Shown piece by piece: positions 36,248 to 44,867 of a stretch of DNA of 64,000 bases. This stretch comes from an uncultured bacterium (GTDB lineage: Bacteria; Elusimicrobiota; Elusimicrobia; Elusimicrobiales; Elusimicrobiaceae): contig CASEVY010000007.1 of the NCBI GenBank assembly GCA_949291515.1, positions 186,001-250,000 on the forward strand, written 5' to 3'. Numbering within the stretch: the stretch's first letter is position 1; each line of letters starts with the position of its first letter. A program made the position numbers and the translations under genes. The notes beneath the pieces were generated by a model, which saw only the letters and a program-made list of their open reading frames with translations, ran no database searches and was not told the DNA's origin.

Positions 36248-36967
36248 ATGAAATTGGAATTAGGCGTAAACATAGATCATATAGCGACTTTAAGGCAGGC
36301 GCGCGGAATGAACAATCCCGTTCCGTTTGAAGCCGCGCAAGCGTGCATAAGGCTTGGCGCGGAATATATAGTGATACATTTAAGGAGAGACAGACGCCAC
36401 ATACAGGAAAACGATTTGCGCCTGCTTACCAAACATTATAGGGAACATATCCACTTGGAGATGGCCGCCACGCAGGAAATGACGGACTTGGCGGTTAAAT
36501 ACAAACCCGGTTCTGTCTGTATAGTGCCGGAATATCCGGGCGAACTTACGACTTCGGGCGGACTGAAGTTGGACGAAAAGCATATTCCTACGATACAAAA
36601 GACTGTAAAAATTCTAAGGAAAGCGGGGATAAGAGTAAGCCTCTTCGTGGATCCAAAGGCCGATGATATACGCGCGGCCAAAAGGATAGGCGCCGACATT
36701 GTGGAGTTATGCACTAAAGATTACAGCGAAGCCAAGACGGAAAAACAGCGCCAGGCTTTGCTGGAGGAGCTGTCCGTCGCGGCCATACTTGGGCGCGAAT
36801 TGGGGCTTGAAGTTCACAGCGGGCACGGCTTGGATTACGATAATGTGGAAGACGTCGCAAGCATAAGCGGAATGCAGTGTCTTAATATAGGGTTTTCGAT
36901 AATAGCCAGGGCGGTATTTGTAGGTTTGCCGCAGGCCATATTGGAAATGCGCCAAAAGATTTCTTAG
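36248..36967 (+). CDS. pdxJ: Pyridoxine 5'-phosphate synthase
   Basis: 240 residues, the usual length, starting at ATG 36248 (MKLELGVNIDHIATLRQARG). The conserved IHLRRDRRHIQENDL, VCIVPEY, SLFVDP and GLEVHSGHGLDYDNV are all present. It forms the vitamin B6 ring from deoxyxylulose phosphate and 3-amino-2-oxopropyl phosphate. Its place between glmM and glmS fits the B6-dependent chemistry of the cell but is not functionally tied to them. An in-frame upstream start at 36221 overlaps glmM and is not preferred. Confidence 0.95.
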   Translation: MKLELGVNIDHIATLRQARGMNNPVPFEAAQACIRLGAEYIVIHLRRDRRHIQENDLRLLTKHYREHIHLEMAATQEMTDLAVKYKPGSVCIVPEYPGELTTSGGLKLDEKHIPTIQKTVKILRKAGIRVSLFVDPKADDIRAAKRIGADIVELCTKDYSEAKTEKQRQALLEELSVAAILGRELGLEVHSGHGLDYDNVEDVASISGMQCLNIGFSIIARAVFVGLPQAILEMRQKIS

Positions 36968-36977
36968 GAGTTTAAGT

Positions 36978-38777
36978 ATGTGCGGAATAGTGGGATATAC
37001 GGGCGGCAAAGATTGCGTCGATATTATAATAGACGGCCTTAAGAAACTTGAGTATAGAGGATACGATTCTGCCGGCATAGCCTTTGAGGAAGATAAGGGT
37101 ATAGACATTCTCAAAGCCGTAGGACGAGTAGATAATTTGGAAAAATTGGTACGGGCGGGCAAAGTTAAATCCCATTGCGCGATAGCGCATACCCGCTGGG
37201 CGACGCACGGCAAGCCGAGCGTTTTAAACAGCCATCCGCACTGCGATTGTAAAGGGGAAGTGGCGATAGTACATAACGGTATAATAGAAAATTACGACGA
37301 ACTAAAAAAAGAGCTCTCTTCCAAAGGCCATAAATTCGCCTCGGAAACCGACAGCGAAGCCGCCGCCCACTTAATAGAAGAAGAACTGAAGAAACAAAAA
37401 GATTTTTTTAAGGCTTTCGCCTCCGCCGTAAAAAAACTCAAAGGCGCTTACGCGCTTGCCGCGACTTACAAAAACGCGCCCGGCGTAATTTGCGTCGCAA
37501 AGAAGCAAAGCCCTCTTGTAATAGGCCAGGGCAAAGGCGAATATTATCTGGCCTCCGATGTGCCCGCATTCCTTAATCACACCAATAAGGCTATATTTTT
37601 GGAAGACGGCGATTTGGCCAAAATAACTTGCGGCGCCTGCGAAATTTATAATCTTGCCGGCGTAAAGCAAAGCCGCAAAGTCAATGTGATAAAGTGGAAC
37701 CCGGCTACCGCTCAAAAAGGCGGATACAAACACTTTATGATAAAAGAGATTTTTGATCAGCCTCAAGCAACTAAGGACACGATCTCCACTTTGCCGCCCG
37801 ATATCAAAAAGGCGTTCGGCATAACGCCGGCGGCGGCAAGGAAAATCAAAGGGCTTTATATAGTCGCCTGCGGCACTGCGTATCACGCGGGGCTGTGCGC
37901 GAAGTATGTGATAGAGCACTTCGCGAAATTGCCGGTAGAGGTTGAAACGGCTTCGGAATTTAAGTACAGGAGCATAAATTTCCAAAAGGACTGGCTGTTT
38001 ATAGCGGTATCGCAGTCGGGCGAAACGGCCGATACTTTGGCCGCTTTAAATAATGCCAAACAGGCTGGCCTTAAGGCTTTAAGCATTTGCAATGTGGTGG
38101 GTTCGACCATAACAAGAGCCAGCGATTATACCGTTTACACCCATTGCGGGCCGGAGATAAGCGTAGCTTCGACAAAGGCGTTTACCTCCCAGTTGGCGGT
38201 GCTCTACAGCTTCGCTTTGAATATCGCAAAGGAGCAAGGCTCTCTTGCAAAGACCGCTTTTGACAAATTGTATAAGGAATTTAAGAATTTGCCTTCTCTT
38301 ATAGAGCAAACGCTTAAAGACGCGCAACAGATAAAGAAGCTCGCAAAGGCGGTTTATAAAAGCAATTCCTATATATTCTTGGGCAGGAACGCGGCCTTCC
38401 CGATAGCGCTTGAAGGCGCTTTGAAACTTAAGGAAATATCTTATCTCCATGCGGAAGGCTTTGCCGGCGGCGAAATCAAACACGGCCCGATAGCCATAAT
38501 AGACAAAGGTATGCCCGTAGTGGCTTTGGCTCCTAAGGGAGAACTGTACGAGAAGATGTTGTCTTCCTGTCAGGAAGTCGGCGCGCGCGGCGCGAAGCTG
38601 ATAACCGTAACCAATACTCCTTTAAAGGGCGCGGTAGAGGTCCCTTATACAAACGAGTACCTTTTCCCGATATTGGCGGTGGTGCCGCTTCAGCTGTTGG
38701 CTTATTATGTTTCCGATTTGCGCGGAAGAGAAATCGACAGGCCGCGCAATTTGGCAAAGAGCGTTACGGTGGAATAA
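36978..38777 (+). CDS. glmS: Glucosamine-fructose-6-phosphate aminotransferase (isomerizing)
   Basis: 599 residues. The glutaminase part begins MCGIVGYTGG with nucleophile Cys2 after Met removal, and has AHTRWATHG and IVHNGIIENYDE. Two SIS sugar domains follow (about 285-590) with VACGTAYHAGLCAKY, SQSGETADTL and ending LAKSVTVE. It makes glucosamine-6-phosphate, the entry to peptidoglycan and lipopolysaccharide. TAGGAGTTTAAGT upstream. No glmS ribozyme is seen in the 10-bp gap before it. Confidence 0.96.
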   Translation: MCGIVGYTGGKDCVDIIIDGLKKLEYRGYDSAGIAFEEDKGIDILKAVGRVDNLEKLVRAGKVKSHCAIAHTRWATHGKPSVLNSHPHCDCKGEVAIVHNGIIENYDELKKELSSKGHKFASETDSEAAAHLIEEELKKQKDFFKAFASAVKKLKGAYALAATYKNAPGVICVAKKQSPLVIGQGKGEYYLASDVPAFLNHTNKAIFLEDGDLAKITCGACEIYNLAGVKQSRKVNVIKWNPATAQKGGYKHFMIKEIFDQPQATKDTISTLPPDIKKAFGITPAAARKIKGLYIVACGTAYHAGLCAKYVIEHFAKLPVEVETASEFKYRSINFQKDWLFIAVSQSGETADTLAALNNAKQAGLKALSICNVVGSTITRASDYTVYTHCGPEISVASTKAFTSQLAVLYSFALNIAKEQGSLAKTAFDKLYKEFKNLPSLIEQTLKDAQQIKKLAKAVYKSNSYIFLGRNAAFPIALEGALKLKEISYLHAEGFAGGEIKHGPIAIIDKGMPVVALAPKGELYEKMLSSCQEVGARGAKLITVTNTPLKGAVEVPYTNEYLFPILAVVPLQLLAYYVSDLRGREIDRPRNLAKSVTVE

Positions 38778-38778
38778 T

Positions 38779-39120
38779 ATGGCGCTCATCGGGATAGGCG
38801 TAGATATGGAAGACATCTCCCGCTTTGAGAATGCGGAGGAGAAACTTCTAAAGCGCATTTTTACCGATGAGGAACTGGCCTTCTGTTTTAAATCCGTTAA
38901 GCCTTATGAACATTTGACGGCGCGTTTCTGCGCGAAAGAGGCCGCTTTCAAGGCTTTGCCTTTTGACGAAATAGCTTTTAAAAATATAGAGGTTAAGACC
39001 TTGAACGACGGCAAGCCGAGCCTTGTAATACACGACGATAGAGCAAAAGGGCTTGATGTAAAGCTGTCTTTATCCCACACCGACTGCTCCGCGATAGCTT
39101 TTGTGATAGTAAGCAGGTAG
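38779..39120 (+). CDS. acpS: Holo-[acyl-carrier-protein] synthase
   Basis: 113 residues from ATG 38779, one base after the glmS stop. IGIGVDMEDISRFENAEE carries the Mg-binding Asp, and FCAKEAAFKAL the catalytic Glu/Lys. SLSHTDCSAIAFVIV closes the fold. It transfers phosphopantetheine from CoA to acyl carrier protein. It is translationally coupled to glmS. The pairing acpS-nnrD is common in bacteria. Confidence 0.93.
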   Translation: MALIGIGVDMEDISRFENAEEKLLKRIFTDEELAFCFKSVKPYEHLTARFCAKEAAFKALPFDEIAFKNIEVKTLNDGKPSLVIHDDRAKGLDVKLSLSHTDCSAIAFVIVSR

Positions 39121-39123
39121 TTT

Positions 39124-40011
39124 ATGCAAAAAAGCGAGAGAACGGACAAAAACTTTTTTAAAAAGAATTATCCCCGCAGAGCCAAAAATTCCTATAAGAA
39201 TTTAAACGGGAAAGTTTTTATAGTCGCCGGCAGCCAAGATATGCCCGGAGCAGCCGTTTTGGCCGCACGTGCGGCATATAGGGCCGGCGCCGGCTTCGTT
39301 ACGGTAGCGAGTGTGGAGCAGGCCCGCTGCGCGCTGATTAAAGCCGTTCCCGAGGCTTTGATATTGAATATAAAATCGCCTAAAGGGTATCTCGGCGAAA
39401 GCGCTTTAAGAAAAATACAGAGCTACGTCAAAAAGAACAAGCAGGACGTGATTCTTATCGGCTGCGGGCTGGGCAAAGGCGCGGATATTACCTTTAAACT
39501 TTTGCGTTCCGCCAAAACGCCTGCCGTAATAGACGCCGATTCGCTTAATTATGTCTCCAAGCGCGGTATTAATCTTTTAAAAGACATACCTTCGGTTCTT
39601 ACTCCGCATGAAGGCGAGATGAAAAGATTGCTCGGCGATATTTCTTTTAACGGAGATACCGCCGCTTTGACAGTGTCGGATATTACCGGCGGCGTTTGTC
39701 TGCTTAAAGGGCCAAATACTCAAATCTGTTTTGAAGGCCGCCGACAAATCAACACAAGCGGAAACGAAGGTTTGGCGAAAGCCGGCAGCGGAGACGTATT
39801 GGCGGGCATTATCGCCGCGATATGGGCAAAGCTGCTGAAAGCCGACTCGGAAAAAAACGAACGGGAAAGAGGCTTTATCGCCGCTTGTTTGGGCGTGTAC
39901 CTGCACGGCTTTGCGGCGGATTTGGCGGTTAAGGATTTTTCCAAGGAATCGCTTACGGCAAGCGACGTTATAGACGCTTTGCCAAGGACTCTTAAAAAAC
40001 TTTTGGAATAA
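39124..40011 (+). CDS. nnrD: ADP-dependent NAD(P)H-hydrate dehydratase
   Basis: 295 residues of the ribokinase-like YjeF C-terminal family. It has VFIVAGSQDMPGAAVLAARA (about 31-50), LIGCGLGKG, VIDADSLNY, TPHEGEMKRLLG and GLAKAGSGDVLAGIIAA. It repairs NADH and NADPH hydrates. The epimerase half (NnrE/YjeF_N), often fused to it, is absent here and would have to be encoded elsewhere. A short charged N-terminal extension (about 25 residues) precedes the domain. It lies 3 bp after acpS. Confidence 0.92.
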   Translation: MQKSERTDKNFFKKNYPRRAKNSYKNLNGKVFIVAGSQDMPGAAVLAARAAYRAGAGFVTVASVEQARCALIKAVPEALILNIKSPKGYLGESALRKIQSYVKKNKQDVILIGCGLGKGADITFKLLRSAKTPAVIDADSLNYVSKRGINLLKDIPSVLTPHEGEMKRLLGDISFNGDTAALTVSDITGGVCLLKGPNTQICFEGRRQINTSGNEGLAKAGSGDVLAGIIAAIWAKLLKADSEKNERERGFIAACLGVYLHGFAADLAVKDFSKESLTASDVIDALPRTLKKLLE

Positions 40012-40030
40012 AAAAATATAAAATATATAT

Positions 40031-40912
40031 ATGACGATACTAATAATTATCCTCTCTATAATACTAATAGCGCTGTTAATGGTTTTCATAGCATATAAAG
40101 AAAGCGACAAAATTATACTGCGCAATACCAAGCGTTCTCAGATAACGGTATTTCCAGATCAGCTAAAGTTGGAATTTGAAAGGGTTATTTTTAAGAATTC
40201 CGACGGGATTACCCTAAAAGGCTGGTTTATACCCGCCGAGCAGGAAAGCTCAAAAACCATAGTGTTTATGCACGGTTGGGGTATGAATAAGGGTACGATA
40301 TTGCAAAATACGGTCTTTTTGAGGAAAAAATACAATTTGTTTTATTTCGACTTTAGAGGTTCTGGCGAAAGCGGTGAAGGTTTGTCTTCAATAGGCTACT
40401 TGGAAATCCGCGACGCCAAAGCCGCGATAGAAAAACTTGTCGAGACTCGCCCCGACGCCTGTAAAGAAATCGGGCTTTACGGCCTTTCTATGGGTGCGGC
40501 CGTAGCTATTTATGAGGGCGCACATAACGATGCCGTTAAATGCGTGGTCGCCGAAGGCTGCTATTATTCTTACGAGAAAGTGGTCGCCCGCTGGGCGCGC
40601 GTGCATAAACATACCCCCTACTTCCCGCTTGTAGCTTTGGCTTTGTTTTTCGCCAAAAAGCGTTTGGGTATGGATCCGGAAGAATTCAGCCCCAAATACA
40701 ATATCGCCAAATTGAACGGCAAGCCCGTATTCATAATAAACGGGGCGGACGATACCCTTTCCCCTCGCCATGACGCCAGAAAGCTCTATCACCGCGCCAA
40801 AGAACCCAAACAAATTTGGATAGTGCCCAATGCCACCCATACGGAAGTGGCGGACGTTGCCGGCCAGCAATATAAGAACAGACTTAACGAGTTCTACGAC
40901 AAATACTTGTAA
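40031..40912 (+). CDS. Alpha/beta hydrolase with an N-terminal membrane anchor
   Basis: 293 residues. A hydrophobic N-terminal helix (ILIIILSIILIALLMVFIAY) is followed by a hydrolase fold. HGWGMNKG supplies the oxyanion region, GLSMGAA the nucleophilic serine (about 155), GADDTLSP the aspartate and ATHTEV the histidine. It resembles the membrane-anchored esterase-like hydrolases near the Bem46 family; the substrate is unknown. Only 19 bp after nnrD and without a clear ribosome-binding site, it may be the last gene of the operon. Confidence 0.85.
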   Translation: MTILIIILSIILIALLMVFIAYKESDKIILRNTKRSQITVFPDQLKLEFERVIFKNSDGITLKGWFIPAEQESSKTIVFMHGWGMNKGTILQNTVFLRKKYNLFYFDFRGSGESGEGLSSIGYLEIRDAKAAIEKLVETRPDACKEIGLYGLSMGAAVAIYEGAHNDAVKCVVAEGCYYSYEKVVARWARVHKHTPYFPLVALALFFAKKRLGMDPEEFSPKYNIAKLNGKPVFIINGADDTLSPRHDARKLYHRAKEPKQIWIVPNATHTEVADVAGQQYKNRLNEFYDKYL

Positions 40913-40935
40913 TATCCGATAAATCTTAGCATAAT

Positions 40936-40966
40936 AAATCCCGGCTTCGCGGCCGGGATTTGTTTG
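40936..40966. terminator. Terminator shared by convergent genes
   Basis: AAATCCCGGC (40936-40945) pairs perfectly with GCCGGGATTT (40952-40961). TTTG follows on the plus strand and TTATTAT on the minus. It lies between the hydrolase operon and the convergent metzincin-like gene. Confidence 0.85.
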
Positions 40967-40994
40967 TCGATTGCGCAAATATTTGAAGCTCTTT

Positions 40995-42533
40995 TTAGAA
41001 AATATTTTTAAAGTCTTTGCTGAATTTTTCCATATCCTTCTTGCTTATCTTTATACTCTTTATCTTTAAGTCTTTGTGCGGATAGTATTTCTGCATATAA
41101 CCTTGCCAAAGGGTTGCTTCCATTATGTATTTGTCCAAAGTTATATCGCTTTCGAATGTGCCGTATAGCCAGATACGGCCTTTATTTATGAAGTCTCTAA
41201 TGGCTTTTGTCTCTTCGGGGGAAATTAACTCTTCTCCGCCGGCAGATTTACCGTTCGCATTGCCTTGTATTAGGGTATATTTCTTGTAATCCCGCGTATC
41301 GTAGACAAACATTAACCTGTCCGTTACGGAATAGACGAATGCTCTTCCTTCATCTAAAATTGCGTATACGTATAGAAGCCTCCCGTCCGAAGTCTTTACT
41401 TTTACCATAGTTTGAGACACTTCATTGTCAAAAGTTATTTCCCTAACTATACCCGGTGCATATTCATAAACGACGACATTCTTGGAAGCGGGTATCTTCT
41501 CCCTTTTTCCCGAAGTCAAATCCACCAGTTTGTACTCCTTCGTTTCATCTTTGGGAAACTGCAATGCTTTTGGAGTGTAGGCAACGGATTCACAGTCGCT
41601 TTGCGAAGTTGTCTGCAGCAAATTAAGCGGGGCCCTGAAGTTTATTTTTGTCGTAGTTTTTATTTTGCCGTCTTTGCAAAATTCGGTAAGATAATAGTAG
41701 CCGTTATAGAAGTTAATCATCGGTTGTCTGTTGATCTGCATACCGTTCCTGAAGACTATTTCCTCGTCTGTTTCATTCTGACAGAAAGATTTAAACTCAA
41801 AATCGGCTTCCGCATTGTTAAGGGGGAGTTTCTTTTTGTGTTTCATAGTCAGATATAAAGCGTTTGCGAGCGCGTCGGCGTCGTCGCAGGTAAGGGCTAT
41901 GGCTCTGTCCATTATTGAGGGGCGCAAATCGCTGCTGTATAAAATATCCTTTATAGCCGCGCCGCCGCCGTAGGAGTCGGCTACGGCCAAGCTGTGTCCA
42001 ACTTCATGGGTAAGGACTCTTTGCAGATTTTCCGGAGATGACGTTCTTAAATATATCCCCATATAAAAAAGAGATTTGTCAAAAGATCCTGCAGCCAGGC
42101 TTTTAAGTTTGCGCCAATATGGATCGTCGCCGTCAAGAATGGTCACGACTACGCCGTCGTTCATCACGACGGTATCCCTATCGGAAAAATACAGGACTTG
42201 GTCCGACATTCCGAAATCTATAATATCCTGCATAAACTTAAATTCGTTTTGTCTGTTTTGTGCGATTATTCTGTCATTAAGGTTTTTAAACCAGGCATTA
42301 TAGGCTTTGACCGGATTTACAGGGCTTTGTTCCGGCGGGAGTATTGTTTCCGTTCCGTTTTTTTTGGAAACCATATCAAAAGGTATAGGCTTTTTATTTA
42401 CGATATGGTCTATGGCATACTGATTGTTGCCCCTCGGGTTGGAATTTATGTGAGAAGACAAAAGTATATACGGCTCGGCAAAAGCTGCTGCCGAAGCCAA
42501 AAGGAAAAATATTGATAATATAATATTATTCAT
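40995..42533 (-). CDS. Secreted metzincin-like zinc protease, copy 2
   Basis: 512 residues with a signal peptide (about 1-19, LASAAAFA). The zinc site is HEVGHSLAVAD, the HExxHxxxxxD form of metzincins. The usual Gly is Ala, and the third ligand is Asp. A Met-turn-like PSIMD follows about 25 residues on, then CDDADALANALYL. The C-terminal half (about 270-512) is a beta-rich region without a known name. It is a paralogue of the next minus-strand gene, with the same order of motifs. Probably a secreted or periplasmic protease. No operon partner is certain. Confidence 0.75.
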   Translation of the reverse strand: MNNIILSIFFLLASAAAFAEPYILLSSHINSNPRGNNQYAIDHIVNKKPIPFDMVSKKNGTETILPPEQSPVNPVKAYNAWFKNLNDRIIAQNRQNEFKFMQDIIDFGMSDQVLYFSDRDTVVMNDGVVVTILDGDDPYWRKLKSLAAGSFDKSLFYMGIYLRTSSPENLQRVLTHEVGHSLAVADSYGGGAAIKDILYSSDLRPSIMDRAIALTCDDADALANALYLTMKHKKKLPLNNAEADFEFKSFCQNETDEEIVFRNGMQINRQPMINFYNGYYYLTEFCKDGKIKTTTKINFRAPLNLLQTTSQSDCESVAYTPKALQFPKDETKEYKLVDLTSGKREKIPASKNVVVYEYAPGIVREITFDNEVSQTMVKVKTSDGRLLYVYAILDEGRAFVYSVTDRLMFVYDTRDYKKYTLIQGNANGKSAGGEELISPEETKAIRDFINKGRIWLYGTFESDITLDKYIMEATLWQGYMQKYYPHKDLKIKSIKISKKDMEKFSKDFKNIF

Positions 42534-42562
42534 AATTAAAGTCTATATAAAATCAAACTAAA

Positions 42563-42603
42563 AAAACAGGGCTGAAAGGCCCATTTAAAGATGGGCCTTC
42601 CTT
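42563..42603 (-). terminator. Terminator between the two protease paralogues
   Basis: On the minus strand AAGGCCCA ... TGGGCCTTT forms a stem around a TTTAAA-type loop, followed by a pyrimidine-rich tail ending in TTTTTT. It closely resembles the terminator at 44226-44262. Confidence 0.7.
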
Positions 42604-42648
42604 ATCTATAAAGTTATACTTTTGCCGGGAGGAAAACCTCGTGAATAT

Positions 42649-44190
42649 TTATATTTTGGAAAGGCCGTTAATTTTTTCTCCGAAGTTAGAAAGATCCTCA
42701 TTTGTTATTTTTAATTCCGCCGATTCGGGCCCTTCCTCTTCGTAGGGATAGTATTTTTGCAGATATTCTTGCCAGCGCAGTGCTTGTTCGATAAGATCGT
42801 TAAGCGATATCCCGCTTACGTAAATTCCGTAGTTTTTTTTGTTTTCTCTTTCAAAAAGGTTGCGCAGTTGTATTAGTTTGTTTATTGTTTGGCTGTCCTG
42901 ATTTCCTATGGTTACAGCGCCTTTGGCTGTAATCTTCAACGCGGTAAATTGGCTTGGCTCTGAGACATCGTATATAAAAGATATATTCTCGGGCGGAGCG
43001 TATACGAAAGACTGCCTGTCGTTTAATATCGCATAGGCGTATAAAATAATGCCGTCTTTATTTTTTATTCTTACGGTTGTTTCGGAAAAAGAATCGCCGA
43101 AGGTTATTTCCCGGACAATTGCTGGTGCGTATTCGTGAATGACGGTGTTTTTGTTTGACGATATCGTTACGCGGTTGTTTGAAAAAAGATTTATTTTTAT
43201 TGCCGGTTTATCCTGGTTGTCGGATAAGGTTTCATTTTCGTCATAATCTATACCGTAGCAATTTCTGTAAACGGTCGGGGAGAAAATATTTAGCGGTTCT
43301 CTATAATCTATTTTTGTGGATTTTTTTATATTTCCGTCCGAGCAGAATTCCAGCAGATAATAATAACCCCTGGAGAGCAGGACCGAAGGTTTTCTGTCCA
43401 GCTGTTGGCTGTTGTGAAAGAGTATTTCTTCTCCCTCTTGCTCGCCGCAAAACGATTTAAAGGTAAAATTGCCCGTAATTTTATTATTTTTTTTCATCGA
43501 CAAATACAGCGCAGAGGCTAAAGCGTCGGCGTCGTCGCAGGTAAGGGTTTGTTCGGAATGCATTATCGACGGTTTGGCCTCGCCTCCGTACTCTATGTCC
43601 CTTAGAGAAATGGCGCCCGGATAGGAGTCTGATATAGCCAAACTGTGCCCGATTTCGTGTGTAAGCACATATTGTAAGTCCATAAAATTTTGCGCGTCTT
43701 CATTAATATAGATCTGTATGTCTTCCGTAGAGGGGTAGTAAGAACCCGCGGAGGATATACGGGTTTTTTGCCAAAAAGGATCGGTTTGCGGAACGATATA
43801 AACCGTTATTGTGTTTGGAGATGGCGCTTCTTGTGTGTTTTCCATATAAAACGCTTTGCCGGAGAGGACAAAATCCAGCGTTTCTTTCATAAAGCCGAAT
43901 TCCTGCCATCTGTTTTGCGCGGTTATTAAATCTGACAAATTTTGGAACCAATCTTTGTAGGCTTTGGGGAGATTAACCGGGGATTGGCTCTCGGTCAGAA
44001 TTTTCTCCGCCTGATTCGTTCTTTTTATTATTTTATAGGGGATCGGCTCTTTGTTGACGATGTCTTCTATGGCGTATTTTAGTGTTTGCGGATGTGTGTT
44101 TTGGAAATGTTCTCGTATGAGGAAATACGGCGCCGCAAACGCCGCATAAGATAATAAAACGAAAAGTGTAGATAATATCAATTTGTTCAT
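42649..44190 (-). CDS. Secreted metzincin-like zinc protease, copy 1
   Basis: 513 residues with a signal peptide (about 1-19, SYAAFA). The zinc site is HEIGHSLAISD and the Met-turn-like PSIMH follows, then TCDDADALASALYL. The overall layout and many short blocks match the downstream copy (QSPVN...KAY, the beta-rich tail, LRWQEYLQKYYPYE), so the two arose by tandem duplication and then diverged. The catalytic Glu is kept in both. Substrate unknown; an exported role is supported only by the signal peptide. Confidence 0.75.
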   Translation of the reverse strand: MNKLILSTLFVLLSYAAFAAPYFLIREHFQNTHPQTLKYAIEDIVNKEPIPYKIIKRTNQAEKILTESQSPVNLPKAYKDWFQNLSDLITAQNRWQEFGFMKETLDFVLSGKAFYMENTQEAPSPNTITVYIVPQTDPFWQKTRISSAGSYYPSTEDIQIYINEDAQNFMDLQYVLTHEIGHSLAISDSYPGAISLRDIEYGGEAKPSIMHSEQTLTCDDADALASALYLSMKKNNKITGNFTFKSFCGEQEGEEILFHNSQQLDRKPSVLLSRGYYYLLEFCSDGNIKKSTKIDYREPLNIFSPTVYRNCYGIDYDENETLSDNQDKPAIKINLFSNNRVTISSNKNTVIHEYAPAIVREITFGDSFSETTVRIKNKDGIILYAYAILNDRQSFVYAPPENISFIYDVSEPSQFTALKITAKGAVTIGNQDSQTINKLIQLRNLFERENKKNYGIYVSGISLNDLIEQALRWQEYLQKYYPYEEEGPESAELKITNEDLSNFGEKINGLSKI

Positions 44191-44225
44191 ATCTAAAATT
44201 TATATAAATAAAAGCGGAATAAAAA

Positions 44226-44262
44226 GGGCTAAAAGGCCCATTTAAAGGTGGGCCTTTTAGTT
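44226..44262 (-). terminator. Terminator after the hypothetical gene at 44296
   Basis: A perfect 12-bp stem, CTAAAAGGCCCA (44229-44240) with TGGGCCTTTTAG (44249-44260). The minus-strand tail is CCCTTTTT. It insulates the protease gene downstream. Confidence 0.85.
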
Positions 44263-44295
44263 CGAAACCAGAAATGTGTTTTTGGCGGCGGGCGG

Positions 44296-44802
44296 TTATT
44301 TTTTCTTTGACTGTTCTTCTTTCTGCCTGAAAACGCTTATAAGTTGTTGGCTGTAAGCGTAGAATTTGTAGAATTCTCCTTTTGTGTCCCTGGCGGAGAG
44401 TTCGTCTGCGGTAATATAAAAAGTTTTATTTTTGTTTATTGCGAACAGGGTTATTTTAGAAGGGTCTTTCGGTTCGGGGAGGAAGTCGCAGGGCATCATT
44501 TTATCGCATAGTTTTGCGCCTTCTTCTATAAAAGTAAGCGCCGCTTTTTTTACGTTTTCCTCATTTTCGCCGATAATCCCGCCGATGCCGGCCGGGCTGT
44601 TGTTTTCGAAATATAGGCTGGCATTGCCGAGTACGGACGCGGCCAAGATGATGTTTTTTAATATGCCGTTATGGTCTTTCATACAATATTCCAATCCGGC
44701 AACGAGGATTTCTTCTTTGCCTATGCCCTTAAGCCCTTTTTTATTTTCCAAATTGTTTACGTCCAGCCAGAAGCCTCTCATATTTTTATACGCGTTATTC
44801 AT
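44296..44802 (-). CDS. Hypothetical protein
   Basis: 168 residues, no signal peptide, predicted mixed helical; no family recognised. Its start is supported by AAGGGGGTG upstream. It contains two Cys (about 40 and 98) and a polar Lys/Gln-rich tail (RQKEEQSKKK). It is separated from the proteases by a strong terminator and is divergent from deoB. It looks real from its coding pattern, which matches its neighbours, but I assign no function. Confidence 0.65.
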   Translation of the reverse strand: MNNAYKNMRGFWLDVNNLENKKGLKGIGKEEILVAGLEYCMKDHNGILKNIILAASVLGNASLYFENNSPAGIGGIIGENEENVKKAALTFIEEGAKLCDKMMPCDFLPEPKDPSKITLFAINKNKTFYITADELSARDTKGEFYKFYAYSQQLISVFRQKEEQSKKK

Positions 44803-44867
44803 AGCACCCCCTTGCTAAGGAAATCTTTTTAATATACATTAGAATTATATCAGTTCTCGGAGGTTTT

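Noticed and set aside
36930-36978. glmS ribozyme before glmS
   Set aside because: Only 10 bp separate pdxJ from glmS, too short for the ribozyme.
37371-37985. 204-codon minus-strand frame inside glmS
   Set aside because: A shadow of a well-supported gene; no motifs or ribosome-binding site.
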